Assembly (NCBI GenBank): GCA_021186555.1
Contig: JAJKFL010000014.1
Location: 18,861,533-18,925,532, forward strand
DNA: 64,000 nucleotides
Source: Reticulitermes speratus
Taxonomy: Eukaryota > Arthropoda > Insecta > Blattodea > Rhinotermitidae
Direction of reading: 5' to 3'
In this document: piece after piece, positions 39,714 through 49,434 of the stretch
Layout: every line of letters starts with the position of its first letter
Numbering within the stretch: position 1 is the first letter of the stretch
Program-made: the position numbers and the translations under genes
Notes under the pieces: generated by a model
Databases searched by the model: none
Told to the model about the DNA's origin: nothing
The model's input: the letters and a program-made list of their open reading frames with translations, nothing else

Positions 39714-39900
39714 GTAGTGTGGTTAGAAGTTTCTCTGGTCAAGTGTGTCGAACCGGAGGAAATTCATGTCCAGTTGGCGGACGTGTATGGAGTGCAGGTA
39801 ATGTCAGGTAATCAGACGTGAATATGGTGCAGTGTTTACGGTAACGGCAGCAGAGACGTTGACGACAAGCTGAAGATCTCTAACGACTATCAATCGTCTT
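39714..39900 (+). pseudogene. Mariner-type transposase N-terminal (helix-turn-helix) remnant
   Basis: Translation in one frame gives VEPEEIHVQLADVYG, then QVMSGNQ, a TGA stop at 39817-39819, IWCSVYGNGSRDVDDK and SNDYQSS. This matches the DNA-binding region of mariner-like (SETMAR/GVQW-type) transposases: a 'v.paeIh.qLv.VYG..vMS..qV.kWc..F..Gr.dV.De.rsGRPS' order. The stop falls where the conserved V.kW segment should be, and the Arg-Ser-Gly-Arg-Pro linker has decayed. The reading ends at about 39900, where a different small element begins. The catalytic domain is absent. This is a different transposase lineage from the remnant at 35858-36220. Confidence 0.6.
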
Positions 39901-39904
39901 GCGC

Positions 39905-40612
39905 AGTGCGAGATTTGAGTTTCTCACAAGAGCGCTGCTGAGGACTCAGGTCTTCTGGAATGTGACATTGTGTTTTTGGGTTTGCTTTTTCCGACGTTTC
40001 GAAGGAACATAATGTCTCTACATTTAAGGGCCTAGCAGTCCAAGCTGCGTGACCATGGAAGATAAAAGAATTATGTTCTTTGGAAACCCTGGGAACCACT
40101 CATACAACGGAGAGTTTAAGGCTTGAATATGGAGGATATACGTTCCTTTCAGACGTCAGGAACCACTCATACGACGGACAGTTTAAGGCTTGAATATGGA
40201 GGCAATACCTTCCTTCCAGACGTCAGGAATCACTCATACAACGGACAGTTTAAAGCTTGAATATGGAGGCAATACTTTCCTTCCAGACTCACGAACCACT
40301 CATACAACGGAGAGTTTAAAGCTTGAATATGGAGGCAATACCTTCCTTCCAGACGTCAGGAACCACTCATACAACGGACAGTTTAAAGCTTGAATATGGA
40401 GGCAATACTTTTCTTCCAGACGTCAGGAACCACTCATACAACGGACAGTTTAAAGCTTGAATATGGAGGCAATACGTTCCTTCCAGACGTCAGGAACCAC
40501 TCATACAACGGACAGTTTAAAGCTTGAATATGGAGGCAATACGTTCCTTCCAGACGTCAGGAACCGATCATACAACGACACAGCGTCATATCACGTAAGA
40601 TCTGAATCCTTA
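39905..40612. mobile_element. Small element (family E) carrying a 67-bp minisatellite
   Basis: The left end (agatttgagtttctcaca, gctgaggactcaggtcttct, ggaatgtgac) matches the left end of the 150-bp element at 59466-59614. Its reverse complement weakly matches the right end (cagcgtcatatcacg, aagatctgaatcctta), so the ends are inverted repeats of about 35-40 bp with several mismatches. The interior contains cgacgtttcgaag, a short hairpin (gaaggaacataat / attatgttcttt) and the tandem array. The 59.5-kb copy has the unit-like segment gacgtcaggaac once. There is no coding capacity. Confidence 0.65.
40093..40560 (+). repeat. 67-bp minisatellite, seven units
   Basis: Unit starts are 40093, 40160, 40227, 40293, 40360, 40427 and 40494, and an eighth, broken unit starts at 40561. 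Spacings are 67, 67, 66, 67, 67 and 67. Units begin gaaccactcatacaacgga and contain agtttaaagcttgaatatgg; the last two are identical over nearly all their length. The 67-codon open frame at 40190 is simply the repeat read in one frame and is not a gene. Confidence 0.97.
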
Positions 40613-40890
40613 CCTTAGGCAGCCCAAAGCTTCTCCAATTTTATTGTCCTATACAAGAGTAATATGGTACGCACATAGCCTAATATATGCAACAGGTCTT
40701 TTTACTGTCTGCTGAACTGAAAATAAGCTACTGCTTTTATGGAATGGTATTTATCTGCTTTAAAAGGCGTTAAACTGATAAACTACTTTAAACATACAGG
40801 ACAAGCTACGCGGAGTCGATATATAACAGTGTCCAACTTTGCCGAAGTAATCCTCTAGTTTGCACTACCGCTTGACGCAGGACTACTGGT

Positions 40891-40898
40891 TTTCTATA
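40891..40898 (+). repeat. Probable target duplication of the SINE-B copy (left)
   Basis: tttctata recurs at 41199-41206, directly beyond the tRNA-like head; a weaker match may extend further. Confidence 0.55.
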
Positions 40899-41198
40899 GA
40901 ATTTTTTTTTGTTTTTTGAGAAGGGCCCCACAGCAGAAGCTACGGACGCACCGCAGCCTTAAGGCTTATTGTGCAGCCCTGTGATGAAGACGAAATGAAG
41001 CTGATTACTTTTTTCATTTCTCCAAGCAATGGAGCACCGGTGGAATGAAATTTACAGGGGAAAATCGAAGTACTCGGGGAAAAACCTGTCCCAGTACCAC
41101 TTTGTCCACTACAAACTCCACATGGACGGACCCGGGATCGAACCCGGGCCTCCGAGGTGGGACGCCGGCGACTAACTGCCTGAGCCATGGCACGGCCC
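40899..41198 (-). mobile_element. SINE family B, near-complete copy
   Basis: Read on the minus strand: head gggccgtgccatggctcagg, box B gggttcgatcccggg, then the body ttgtagtggacaaagtggta and ctgggacagg, a distal part shared with no other copy here, and an A-rich tail (the T-rich run at 40900-40918 on the plus strand). The head has both Pol III boxes but its acceptor ends do not pair as in a working tRNA. The 82-codon minus-strand frame at 40940-41188 is the SINE read through. Confidence 0.92.
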
Positions 41199-41561
41199 TT
41201 TCTATATAGTTTATTTTGAGATGAAGTATTTGGGCCGGGAGAGAGAGGTTAACGGATAAGATATGGCCTCCCCGGTTACGAGTTCATCATGTTATTCACC
41301 TTGTGCAAGCACATGTGAAATCTGGTGTTCAGTTGCATGCTCTTCATAACGATCTTATAAAATAAAGAATTCCGGAATTAATTCATGGGACCGAGAGACA
41401 TACATACATATTAACCGAATTTTGAGACAAAGTCTGTTTTATCGGAACCATGGCGCTTCCCTGTTCGAAGGACAGGAGTGTGATAACACGACCTTCGTTG
41501 TAACATCACGAATCTTTAAAAGAATGCGCCGTGTATTCAGACATACAGAGAAATGTAAGTG
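41199..41561. other. Unassigned DNA
   Basis: Short stretch between the SINE-B copy and a small inverted-repeat element; nothing recognised. Confidence 0.4.
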
Positions 41562-41680
41562 AAGATTCAATTCGTCTGGGATGTTATGTCGTAACGACAG
41601 GTAAACAGTTACCATGGATGCATACTTACGTTACTACTTAGCAGTCGACATGACATAACATCCCGCCATAATTGAATCTT
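41562..41680. mobile_element. 119-bp inverted-repeat element (MITE-like)
   Basis: The left end is aagattcaattcgtctggg followed by atgttatgtcgt. The reverse complement of the right end is aagattcaattatggcggg followed by atgttatgtcatgt. Arms are about 31 bp with a few mismatches, around a loop of about 57 bp containing taccatgg. No target duplication was recognised. Confidence 0.6.
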
Positions 41681-42004
41681 GAGCAACATCGCCTGCAGAA
41701 CTTTAAACCTAACAAAAGTTTTGAGTCTTTAAGTGAAAAAGTATTGAAATTATGATAATTTTATACACATTATAATAATAACTATGAATTTCTAATGTAC
41801 GATATCCTAATGACTGCCGCAGGTCGGAACACTATGGAAAGACGAGTCGGACAAAAGAAGACGACGAGAAATGCCTACAGGTCGGTTGGTAGTAAGCGAG
41901 AAAGAATAAACGACTTGGAGATCTAGGTATGTACGGGCCGGTGATGTTAGAGAAGACTCCTAATATTATACTATAGCGTCGGTGGTAGGCGAATTAAATA
42001 CGTG

Positions 42005-42495
42005 TCTGGAACATGGCTGTATTAAATACGGAGAGGGGAAGAGAAGACGTACCAGGAGAAGTTCTGACTCAGTGCCACTTTGTCCAACATAATCTCAGGA
42101 GAAGTCCTGACTCAGTGCCACATTGTCCAACATAATCTCAGGAGAGGTCCTGACTCAGTGCCACTGTCCAACATAATCTCAGGAGAAGTTATGACTCAGT
42201 GCCACTTTGTCCAACATAATCTCAGGAGAAGTCCTGACTCAGTGCCACTTTGTCCAACATAATATCAGGAGAAGTTCCGACTCAGTGCCACTTTGTCCAA
42301 CATAATCTTAGGAGAAGTCCTGACTCAGTGCCACTTTGTCCAACATAATCTCAGAAGTCCTGACTCAGTGCCACTTTGTCCAACATAATCTCAGGAGAAG
42401 TCCTGACTCAGTGCCACTTTGTCCACCATAATGTCACGAGGAAAGGAACCTGGCTCTTCGCGGTGAGAGGCCCGCGACGAACCGCCATGGTACGG
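42005..42495 (-). mobile_element. SINE family B copy expanded by an internal minisatellite
   Basis: Both flanks of the 43-bp array match the SINE-B copy at 40899-41198. On the left, tacggagaggggaa and gaagacgtacc correspond to tacaggggaaaa and gaagtactcgg. On the right, cgaggaaaggaacctggctc, cggtgagaggc and gccatggtacgg correspond to cgggatcgaacccgggcctc, aggtgggacgc and gccatggcacgg. The B box is decayed (aaaggaacc for gatcgaacc). The repeated unit itself corresponds to the SINE body between these flanks. The copy is therefore an old minus-strand SINE in which one body segment has been multiplied. Confidence 0.75.
42054..42435 (+). repeat. 43-bp minisatellite, nine units
   Basis: Units start at 42054, 42097, 42140, 42181, 42224, 42267, 42310, 42353 and 42393. 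Most are 43 bp; the third lacks two bases and the eighth lacks three. Each contains aggagaagtcctgactcagt followed by gccactttgtccaacataat. The last unit (gtccaccataatg) is closest to the SINE-B body. The 60-codon open frame at 42080 is the repeat read in one frame. The units are contiguous with no spacers, so this is not a CRISPR array. Confidence 0.97.
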
Positions 42496-43427
42496 AATGG
42501 AAGGTGATCTTGATATCGGCTTTCATGAAATAATATGAAAGAGCAGACTGGATTTTACTGGCTCAACGTAGTGCCCTGCTCAGTCTTTCGTAAACGCAGT
42601 AATAAAGATGCATGCTCTTTTGAAGAAGGATAACTTTGTGATTAGCTGAGCGACTGTCAGTGTCTTAAGAATTCAGCTCCATGGATTTGTAGAAACTACA
42701 GAAAGTTAGGTAGTTTAAAGTTTGATCACCCCTTGAAATGAGCACGCTGTTGTACTCTGCACTGCCAAGCGGGTAAACAAGATTGGTAATTGTTTGCACT
42801 CGGCTTGATCGTCAATTGTTTTGGTACGAGTGGGGGCGCGTGGGGGACGAGTTGGGTTGGTCTATATTCTTAATTAGCGGCAACGATTTTAGTATCAGGC
42901 TTATTTTTCCTGTCTCTATGTTTTTATTTAACAAGAATAGAAAGGCGTACTCAACAAAAGAACGGAAGCGTCCTTGCCTGTGTCTTGTGCCTCGCTGGCC
43001 TTGATTAATCACACGAACACGGGAAGTAGTCTGTGTTACATGTAAAAACTGAGATCGTACCTCACAGATAATACGGAACGCTTCCAATCTATGAATGCTC
43101 TATAGGAAATAACGGCTGCTTACTGTGAGAAACATATTAAAGACATAAATACATTGTGCAAAAAATGCAACATATTTATTGTTAACTCTGCGGTATACAG
43201 TGAGCAACCACTGCCTTTAAAAGAGTTAATCTATTGAAGTAGTTATTACACAACTGCACAGGGCCAAAAGTTATTTTTCTTAATTATTTCGTTCAGAGTT
43301 TAACGACGTAAAAGTGTACAGCATTCTGTTGATGACACAGCGGGGCCCGAGGATTTTACGGTTTTCCATAGGCTAGTTTGAGAGGCCGGACAAATAATGA
43401 AGTGAAACGTAAAGATTGAACTTCAGT
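42496..43427. other. Unassigned DNA
   Basis: No supported gene. Overlapping frames of 73 and 91 codons on opposite strands (42783-43087) have no recognisable motif. Confidence 0.45.
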
Positions 43428-43708
43428 ATCCATAACCTTTCGCCGATCCCAGTGGCCGCGCGGCCAAAGTCGTAGATCTGTGGCGGCTGGCTTGCTGGGA
43501 TTGCGGGTTCGAATCCCGCCGGGACATGGATGTCTGTCTCTTGTGAATGTTGTGTGTTGTCAGGTAGACGTCTCTGTGACGGGCTGATCACTCTTCCAAG
43601 GGAGTCCTACCGAGTGTGGTGGGTATGTGTGTGATCTCGAAACCTCAACAACGAGGAGGCCTAGGCCCAAGTAGGGCTGTTGCGCCACAAGAAAAAAATC
43701 CATACCTT
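43428..43708 (+). mobile_element. SINE family A, complete copy with decayed target duplications
   Basis: The element proper is about 43440-43697. Box A region is agtggccgcgcgg (43451-43463); box B is the perfect GGTTCGAATCC (43506-43516). The body shares gacatggatgtctgtctctt, gtgttgtgtgttgt and gagtcctaccga with the 5.6-kb copy. It ends in an A-rich tail (aagaaaaaaa). Flanks are atccataacctt (43428-43439) and atccatacctt (43698-43708), a duplication with one base lost. It is older than the 5.6-kb insertion, although its box B is better preserved. Confidence 0.9.
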
Positions 43709-43883
43709 ACTTTTGTAACATTAAGTGCTCCCAACATCCTCTAGGACATTTAGTCCATTGCCATAATCTTTGCCTGAAGCTCTACGTAATTTGCTGCAAT
43801 AAGGAGACAGCTAATCTATAATAATTACCCAAAAAATGCACAATCTTTGTACTTACACTGTTATATTACATTAAAACGCAGAG
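43709..43883. other. Unassigned DNA
   Basis: Short AT-rich interval without recognised features. Confidence 0.4.
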
Positions 43884-43927
43884 ACTCCTACATGTTTCGA
43901 TCCCTGTTGGAATCATCATCAGGGAGT
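43884..43927 (-). ncRNA. Hammerhead-ribozyme-like motif, best copy
   Basis: Minus-strand parts in order: ACTCC; CTGATGA; one extra T; GATTCC; loop AACA; GGGATC; GAAA; CATG; TA; GGAGT. ACTCC and GGAGT pair perfectly (helix I, 5 bp). GATTCC pairs with GGGATC over 6 bp including one G-U (helix II). CTGATGA and GAAA are the two invariant core strings, and TA fits the UH cleavage dinucleotide. Helix III is only the palindrome CATG, as in minimal hammerheads of Penelope-like elements and retrozymes, which are thought to act as dimers. The extra T between CTGATGA and helix II departs from the consensus and may block activity. No Penelope reverse transcriptase is in the window. Confidence 0.4.
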
Positions 43928-44626
43928 ATGCACATCAAATAATCTTGTATAAAACTACTAGATTCTTCAGGGGAAATAGCCGGTGCCCAGGCCAAAATTC
44001 AATTTCGGGATCTGCCGAATATTTAACAAGAGTGCCAGTTATTTGACCGCGACTTGCAGTTTTGCCCTTTATAGAGGCCGAATTTTCACAAGCGTGTAAC
44101 AAACGTAGGCTTATAGAAAGAAACACAAGGAAGAAATGTATGAGACTTTGTTCTTTTTGTATTTCATATCAGGATTTTATAACAAAATATGTCACCATCT
44201 TTGACTAAAAAATTGCCTTCAATATGACTCTTTGAATATTCAAAATCAAGAGGCAGGAAATTATTTTTGAGGATAATTCTGTTACAGGAATAGCGGTTTA
44301 CTAAATACATGGCTTCCTGGATTAAATAAAACGAAAACAGAACTACCTAAAGTTTACTGACTACGTCAATTGTGAGATCTGCATACGTAATGCTGCCTGA
44401 GCACTTAAGACGGATGGCGGCGTGTAGCCAGCGAATGGAACTTCATACTATAACAGTAGATCGGATATGGTGAGTAAAATGGGGAAGATAGCATCTGTCG
44501 TCAATCCACAAACATCATAAGTGTAAATATTATTATATAAACATTTAAGGTCTTGAAGAAATTTCTTTCAACGTACAATTAGTGGTATTATCTTTAACAT
44601 AATAATTAACCCAAGTCAGGCTTCAA
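43928..44626. other. Unassigned DNA, probably repeat-derived
   Basis: Sequence just left of 43928 on the minus strand may belong to the same element as the hammerhead-like motif, but I cannot define its ends. Confidence 0.35.
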
Positions 44627-44962
44627 GATTTTGAGTGACTATTCACATTTTTTGAGAGTATCATTTTTGGCGCGTTCGCAAAAGTGCGAAAAGCAACTAG
44701 TAGCTTTGTCATGTCTCCCTCTGTCTGTCCGTCCGTTTGTCCGTCAGCATGGAACAACTCGGCTCCCATTTGACAGATTTTCATTAAATTTATGTCTGAA
44801 GATTTTTCGGAAGTCTGTCGAGAAAATTCAAGTTTCATTAAAATATGACAAGAATAACGGGTACTTTACATGAAGATATAAGTATATTTTTGATAATGAG
44901 TGTCTCGCTGAATTATTCTTAAAACGATATAATATTCCGGACAAAATTGTAGAGAAAATCAA
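44627..44962 (-). mobile_element. Dispersed repeat family F, copy 2
   Basis: The reverse complement aligns with 22345-22640 over about 300 bp. It carries gggagccgagttgttcc, then ggacggacagacagaggga, catgacaaag, and gcttttcgcacttttgcgaa. It extends the shared region a little on both sides. The 3' ending is LINE-tail-like. The open frames here on both strands are repeat by-products. Confidence 0.7.
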
Positions 44963-46069
44963 AATACACATTTTATATTTAGTTCATATTTTTCCGAAAA
45001 TCGTGCCGTTTATGAGACAAATGGCAACTAGACATTTGGGTCTTTTAAACCACGTTTTTCTGCACAACATCCGGGAAACCTACCCAGAATTGCTGTATTT
45101 ATTTTCTGCTTTTCTGTGTCTGTGTTTTTTATATTCGTAGGACTAGAGAATGGGCAAACTATACAAACCAAGTAATCCTAACTGAACTATACCACCATCA
45201 GAAACACTTAGAAAATATTCCTTTTTTCGTAAGGTTATTATTTGGGTCACTCAAATGCTACAAAATTCCATTCATATTATTACTAATTATGGATGTAAAC
45301 ACGCGGACTAATGTTGCTGGCAATAATGCGTTTCATTTATATGTTGCATGAACTGGTGTGTATGGAATGCTCTGTTTTCGGTGTCTTCGGGTTCATGTTT
45401 ATTTACGAGACGTCATGTGAGTTGTAATTGGATACATGGCAGGAACTGCTTTGTGCTGGCGAGCGTGTGTACCTTCATAACATGTACTGCTCGTTTGTTT
45501 ACAGATGTAATGAATAAATGCGTAAATATCGAACAAAAATTTTTGTATAAAATTTAAAATGTGGGTGCATGTTACGTGTTACGTGTATGACAGAATTACT
45601 GTTGCTGCTATAATATTATTGTGATATTAGCTTACCACTAGCAGGATATTACCCTAGGTAAATAATAATTAATTACTTGTAAGGCAGAGAAGACCAAGAA
45701 TTTTAAATGTAGGCCAAGTGTAATAAAACCGGGCTAAGGAACTAATTTAAATATCTTTTATATCAACTTCCTTTGCCAATTTTTTTAAATGCCTCAATAA
45801 AATTTCAATTCCGTAGAATCTACAAAGGAACGCGGACACATAACCATCCCAGGGCAAGGTTACAACCGCCAGCCCGATATTCGGGGGCCCAGGGACCGTC
45901 CGTATCTTCTAAGTAGAGAGCAACAGCCTACAAACATTTAATTTTAAGCCTTTCGTAATTTTTTGATATTGTGCTTATTTTGTGTTTATTTCAGAATTGT
46001 TTACAAATAAGCAGATTAAAGTATAGACACGTATAACTTTACTTGTTTCATAGGAGTGTGGTACTTGGC
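44963..46069. other. Unassigned DNA
   Basis: No supported gene. A GC-richer scrap at 45830-45920 (gggcaaggttac, gggggccc) may be SINE-derived but matches none of the families here convincingly. Confidence 0.4.
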
Positions 46070-46250
46070 GTTTCATCTAGAAGAGCAAAGATTGGAAGTG
46101 TTTGAGAACAGACGGTTGAGGAAAATATTTGGACGTAAGAGACAGGAAGTAAGACGGATGAAGAAAACTCCATGATGAGAAGAATCGTAATTTGTACTCG
46201 TCAGCAAAGATTAGAGGATGATAAAATGAAAGAACATGAGATCGGAGGAA
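46070..46250 (+). pseudogene. LINE ORF2 C-terminal fragment
   Basis: One frame reads EEQRLEVFENRRLRKIFGRK (about 46081-46140). A frameshift later, RKLHDE and NLYSSAKIR follow. This is the order of the region after the reverse transcriptase in many insect non-LTR elements: 'lreEhrLrvFEnrvLRkIFGpKRdev..gWrklHNeELr.LYsSpsIiR'. Stop codons and frame changes show it is dead. The fragment is under 200 bp and has no recognisable end. It is a different lineage from the LINE at 62080-62960, where this region reads W.WRRMEKI. Confidence 0.7.
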
Positions 46251-46669
46251 TAAATAGGAAGCACGCGAAATTAAAAATACAACCGATACTTAAGTCTCAA
46301 ATCCTGCCGTGAGTATCCCACTTGGGGGCAGGGCGACAAGGCGTAGTTGGGAACGTAATTTTATTTTGTGAGGGACTGATTTGGGTTAAATAGGATCCAG
46401 CGGTTGGCCCTTCTGAGCAATATAATTAAATTTTGGGATCCATAACAGGTGGCGAATTTCTTCATCAGATGAGTTACTGTCAGCTTCTGAAGGAGGATTA
46501 TGCGCCATGTGATTATTCCGCTCAGAATAAGTTTTTTGAATTTATTAAAAAAATCCTTTTGGATTATAACGATATCATGAAGCAGTAACTTTAGCGATAA
46601 ATACGAGTATGAAGCTTGCATCTTTTACACTCTCACAAAGACGAATGTTTGGCGGCATTTAAACAAACT
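46251..46669. other. Unassigned DNA
   Basis: Nothing recognised between the LINE fragment and the next SINE. Confidence 0.4.
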
Positions 46670-46946
46670 ACTGTTGAATGTAAAGGTAAAGGTCACTCCA
46701 TGACATGCCTATGCAGGCACAGACGGGAGGCTGACGTAGAGCTCCAACCCTTTCGCAACCTCGGCGCTAGAAGGTTGTGGGTGGTCAGCCCCACGGCCCT
46801 ACCGCTTTACTCCCGGGAAAGAGGCGGTACTCATTGTGCAGGAGGCACTTATAATCTCGCCCCAAGCAGGATTCGAACCCCGGGTCGTCCAGTCCGTAGC
46901 AAGTCGCTATACCGACTACGCTATCTCACCGCCACTGTTTGATGTA
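46670..46946 (-). mobile_element. SINE family C-related copy
   Basis: The minus strand starts ggcggtgagatagcgtagtc (box A region), with box B gggttcgaatcc at about 46873-46884. The body shares ctctttcccgggagtaaagc, tgaccaccca and tctagcgccga with other family C copies, then diverges (ggagctctacgtcagcctcc). It ends in tgacctttaccttt, the same tail type. The element is about 46683-46933. Flanking actgttgaatgta (46670-46682) and actgtttgatgta (46934-46946) match at 11 of 13 positions, a plausible aged duplication. It may be a subfamily. Confidence 0.85.
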
Positions 46947-49434
46947 TTAGGACCTAAAAGTGAGATAAAGGAACATTGGAACTGATAACAGGACGGTGTG
47001 ATTAATGGTATTGTAATGTACAGATACGTTAACACTATTATAGCGATTAAACCGAGGATATTAATGTATAGCACATATATATTTTTTAATTATTAGTTAC
47101 TGTTAGGTGACCTGGAGGCAGGTTGGAGGATTACTTGAAGTACGTCTCAGAAGAGCGACTGAATTGGCCGTTGTGGGGTCGAATATGGAATTTTTGGTGA
47201 CTGAAGAAAATCGGGGTTTTAAGAATGGGATTTTTCAGTATTTGGTTAAGGTTTTTTTTGCCTATCTACAGATTTCCTGTATCAGAATAATCACAATAAA
47301 CCTTTCGATCTGAAAAGGAATGTTGGTTCCGTCGGGGAAGGCGTATTTTTATATTTTATTGCAGAGATCAGAAAATATCCACAAAGTTGTTGTTTCAAGA
47401 GTAAGATATATATAATATATATATACTTTGTGAACAGAGATGGGACGTTTCTCATGTCCTGATTGTATTACTCTCTGACTGTCAGAACAAATCAAAAATA
47501 GACTTTCATTTTCATTGCCATCTACAACTTCGCTATGAAGCTATTGGCTTATCCAGTATAAAGAGCTTATATTTAAAGAAAATACCAGCTTTCATCTGGA
47601 ATGTGACGCCGTGCAGTCTGGTGAACATTATCAACCTTTTGGAGAAAACTGTTGCGTCATTGCTCGGGGTATTAAGGCGACATATAGGATTTGAAATTTT
47701 TTTACTCAAATTTCTTGTCAGACATTCCTCTTACCTTACAACATTCTGTTTATGCTAACAGAATAGCTGATTAATCTTTGGATGCTCTTTTATTCGTCAC
47801 ATTTATGACCCGTCATTCTACATTCTGCGACCACGCTGAGGAAATGCAAACTCCAGTATTCGGATACATATAGTATTACAGACACAACTGTTATTATATA
47901 TAACTAATACGGTTTAATTGCCACATATTTTGTGGGTTTTATACTTCACACACAAACTTTCAAACCTGTGCAGTTTTGTAACGGCATTATAGCATGTACT
48001 GCAAACCGAATGATATAAAATGTTCCTAAGTTACTAATCAAGTTATTTTATTTTCGTATGAGAGGAAGTAAAATCAAATATTTTCTCTCTTTCAAACTTG
48101 AAGCTCAACCGCTAGCAGCTCTAAGTTCAGCTACGTCATAGTAGGTACCGGCGTAGAAGAAAGCACTGCATCTGTTGCAGCGATCAATGGCTTAATAACG
48201 TTTCGGAGAACATAACTATTTTGAGAATCAATCCAAAGTCGCAGATACTGTTTATGGTATGCTAAAAAGCAGGCAGTATATATATTTACCAATGTGCTGT
48301 AAAAATTGAATGGCATTTCAAATATCAAGAAAACAGAATACCTAACATGTTCAGTAACCCTTCAGAACCATATAACGTAGCAAAAAGTACGTAATTTTGT
48401 TATTATTGACACAAAAGATCATATTACCATGTCAGAATCAGAAAGTGAAATAAGTGTTTATAAAGGTTTGTGTGAAATTATGTCTAGTGAATGTAGTCAC
48501 AATTAACTGCTCTTTTAGTTTCAGTCTGTGGGTGGAAATAGTTTCGATTTCTCCACATATCATCTGCATTCAGCACGTACAGACAATAGCGATATTAGAC
48601 ACTTATCACTGCGCTTTGTCGATATATTCCTCCATAAGCTCGAATAGAAGGGATTATGTAGACCTCATAGCGGTATTACGTGGTACAAGCAGAACCCGAT
48701 ATAACGTATGAGTGGGATGGTAGCTATTGGGTCACCATGATACCACTAAACACAGCGCTTATAGGTACCAGACTTGCTAGGCCTGTTTGGAGTACACAAA
48801 ACTTACAAGTGCCTTCGCAGTCGTTTTGCGTTTATACTGGTACGACTGACAGAATATCCCCACTTACAGAGAACGGTATCTGCTTTTGTACAAGTACTTT
48901 GCTTTAACGCTATACCCATTAATACTCATAACTTTTAGTAAAAGCTTGGTGTTTCTTATTATTCTCCTTTTCTGGACGAACCAGCACTTTAATTCCCGTA
49001 TCAACCACAAAATCCTCTTTTCAGAGTCTTCTTAGTCGCTCTTGTTTTCCCTCCCATCAGTGCGTAATTCCACACAATCTCTGATCGCTTTTTTCATTCA
49101 TTAGATAACACTGTCCTTCCATCTCTACATAAGGGCCTACCTAGTAACATCTTGAGCTGCAGTATCAATGTTTAATATTTTATAATGTATTTGAGTACTT
49201 CTATGTACTACGTGAATCCACCTAAGAGACTTAAAAGTTACATTTTCTAAATTTCTGCCTTTTTAGTTACTGCAGACACACATACTTTTGATAAAAGACG
49301 TATTGAAGTACATGTAGACTGCACTTGTGAAAGTCACCAACACAGGTACGAAAGTGATTTGTTAACTCCTTTCACTTCAAGCTTTCATCTATCGACAGCG
49401 ATAAAGATCCACGTGGTTATCTTCTGGCATAGGA
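46947..49434. other. Mostly unassigned DNA
   Basis: Contains an AT microsatellite near 47407-47427 and a family G motif at about 47590-47665 (listed separately). Open frames up to 85 codons show no recognisable domain. Confidence 0.45.
47590..47665 (+). repeat. Repeat family G motif, copy 1
   Basis: Reads tggaatgtgacgccgtgcag, tctggtgaac, then a cttttggagaaaactg string. Related text occurs at 49985-50040 (tatgtgacgtcgtgtagtct, ggtagaagtt), at 56530-56600 (tatgtgacgtaatgtggtct) and, more distantly, in the family E element (tcttctggaatgtgacattg). It is probably the remains of one transposon family. Confidence 0.5.

Noticed and set aside
40190-40393. Open frame with repeated EYGGNTFLPD peptide
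   Set aside because: It is the 67-bp minisatellite read in one frame; a 67-bp period changes frame each unit, and the longer open run exists only because one unit has 66 bp.
42080-42262. Repeated peptide frame NIISGEV...QCH
   Set aside because: It is the 43-bp minisatellite within a SINE, not a protein gene.
42054-42435. Possible CRISPR array
   Set aside because: Units are contiguous with no unique spacers, and the context is eukaryotic transposon DNA.
48190-48230. acgtttcggagaac string as another member of the hammerhead-like family
   Set aside because: It has a GTTTCG string but no CATCTTCAG-like partner at the right spacing.
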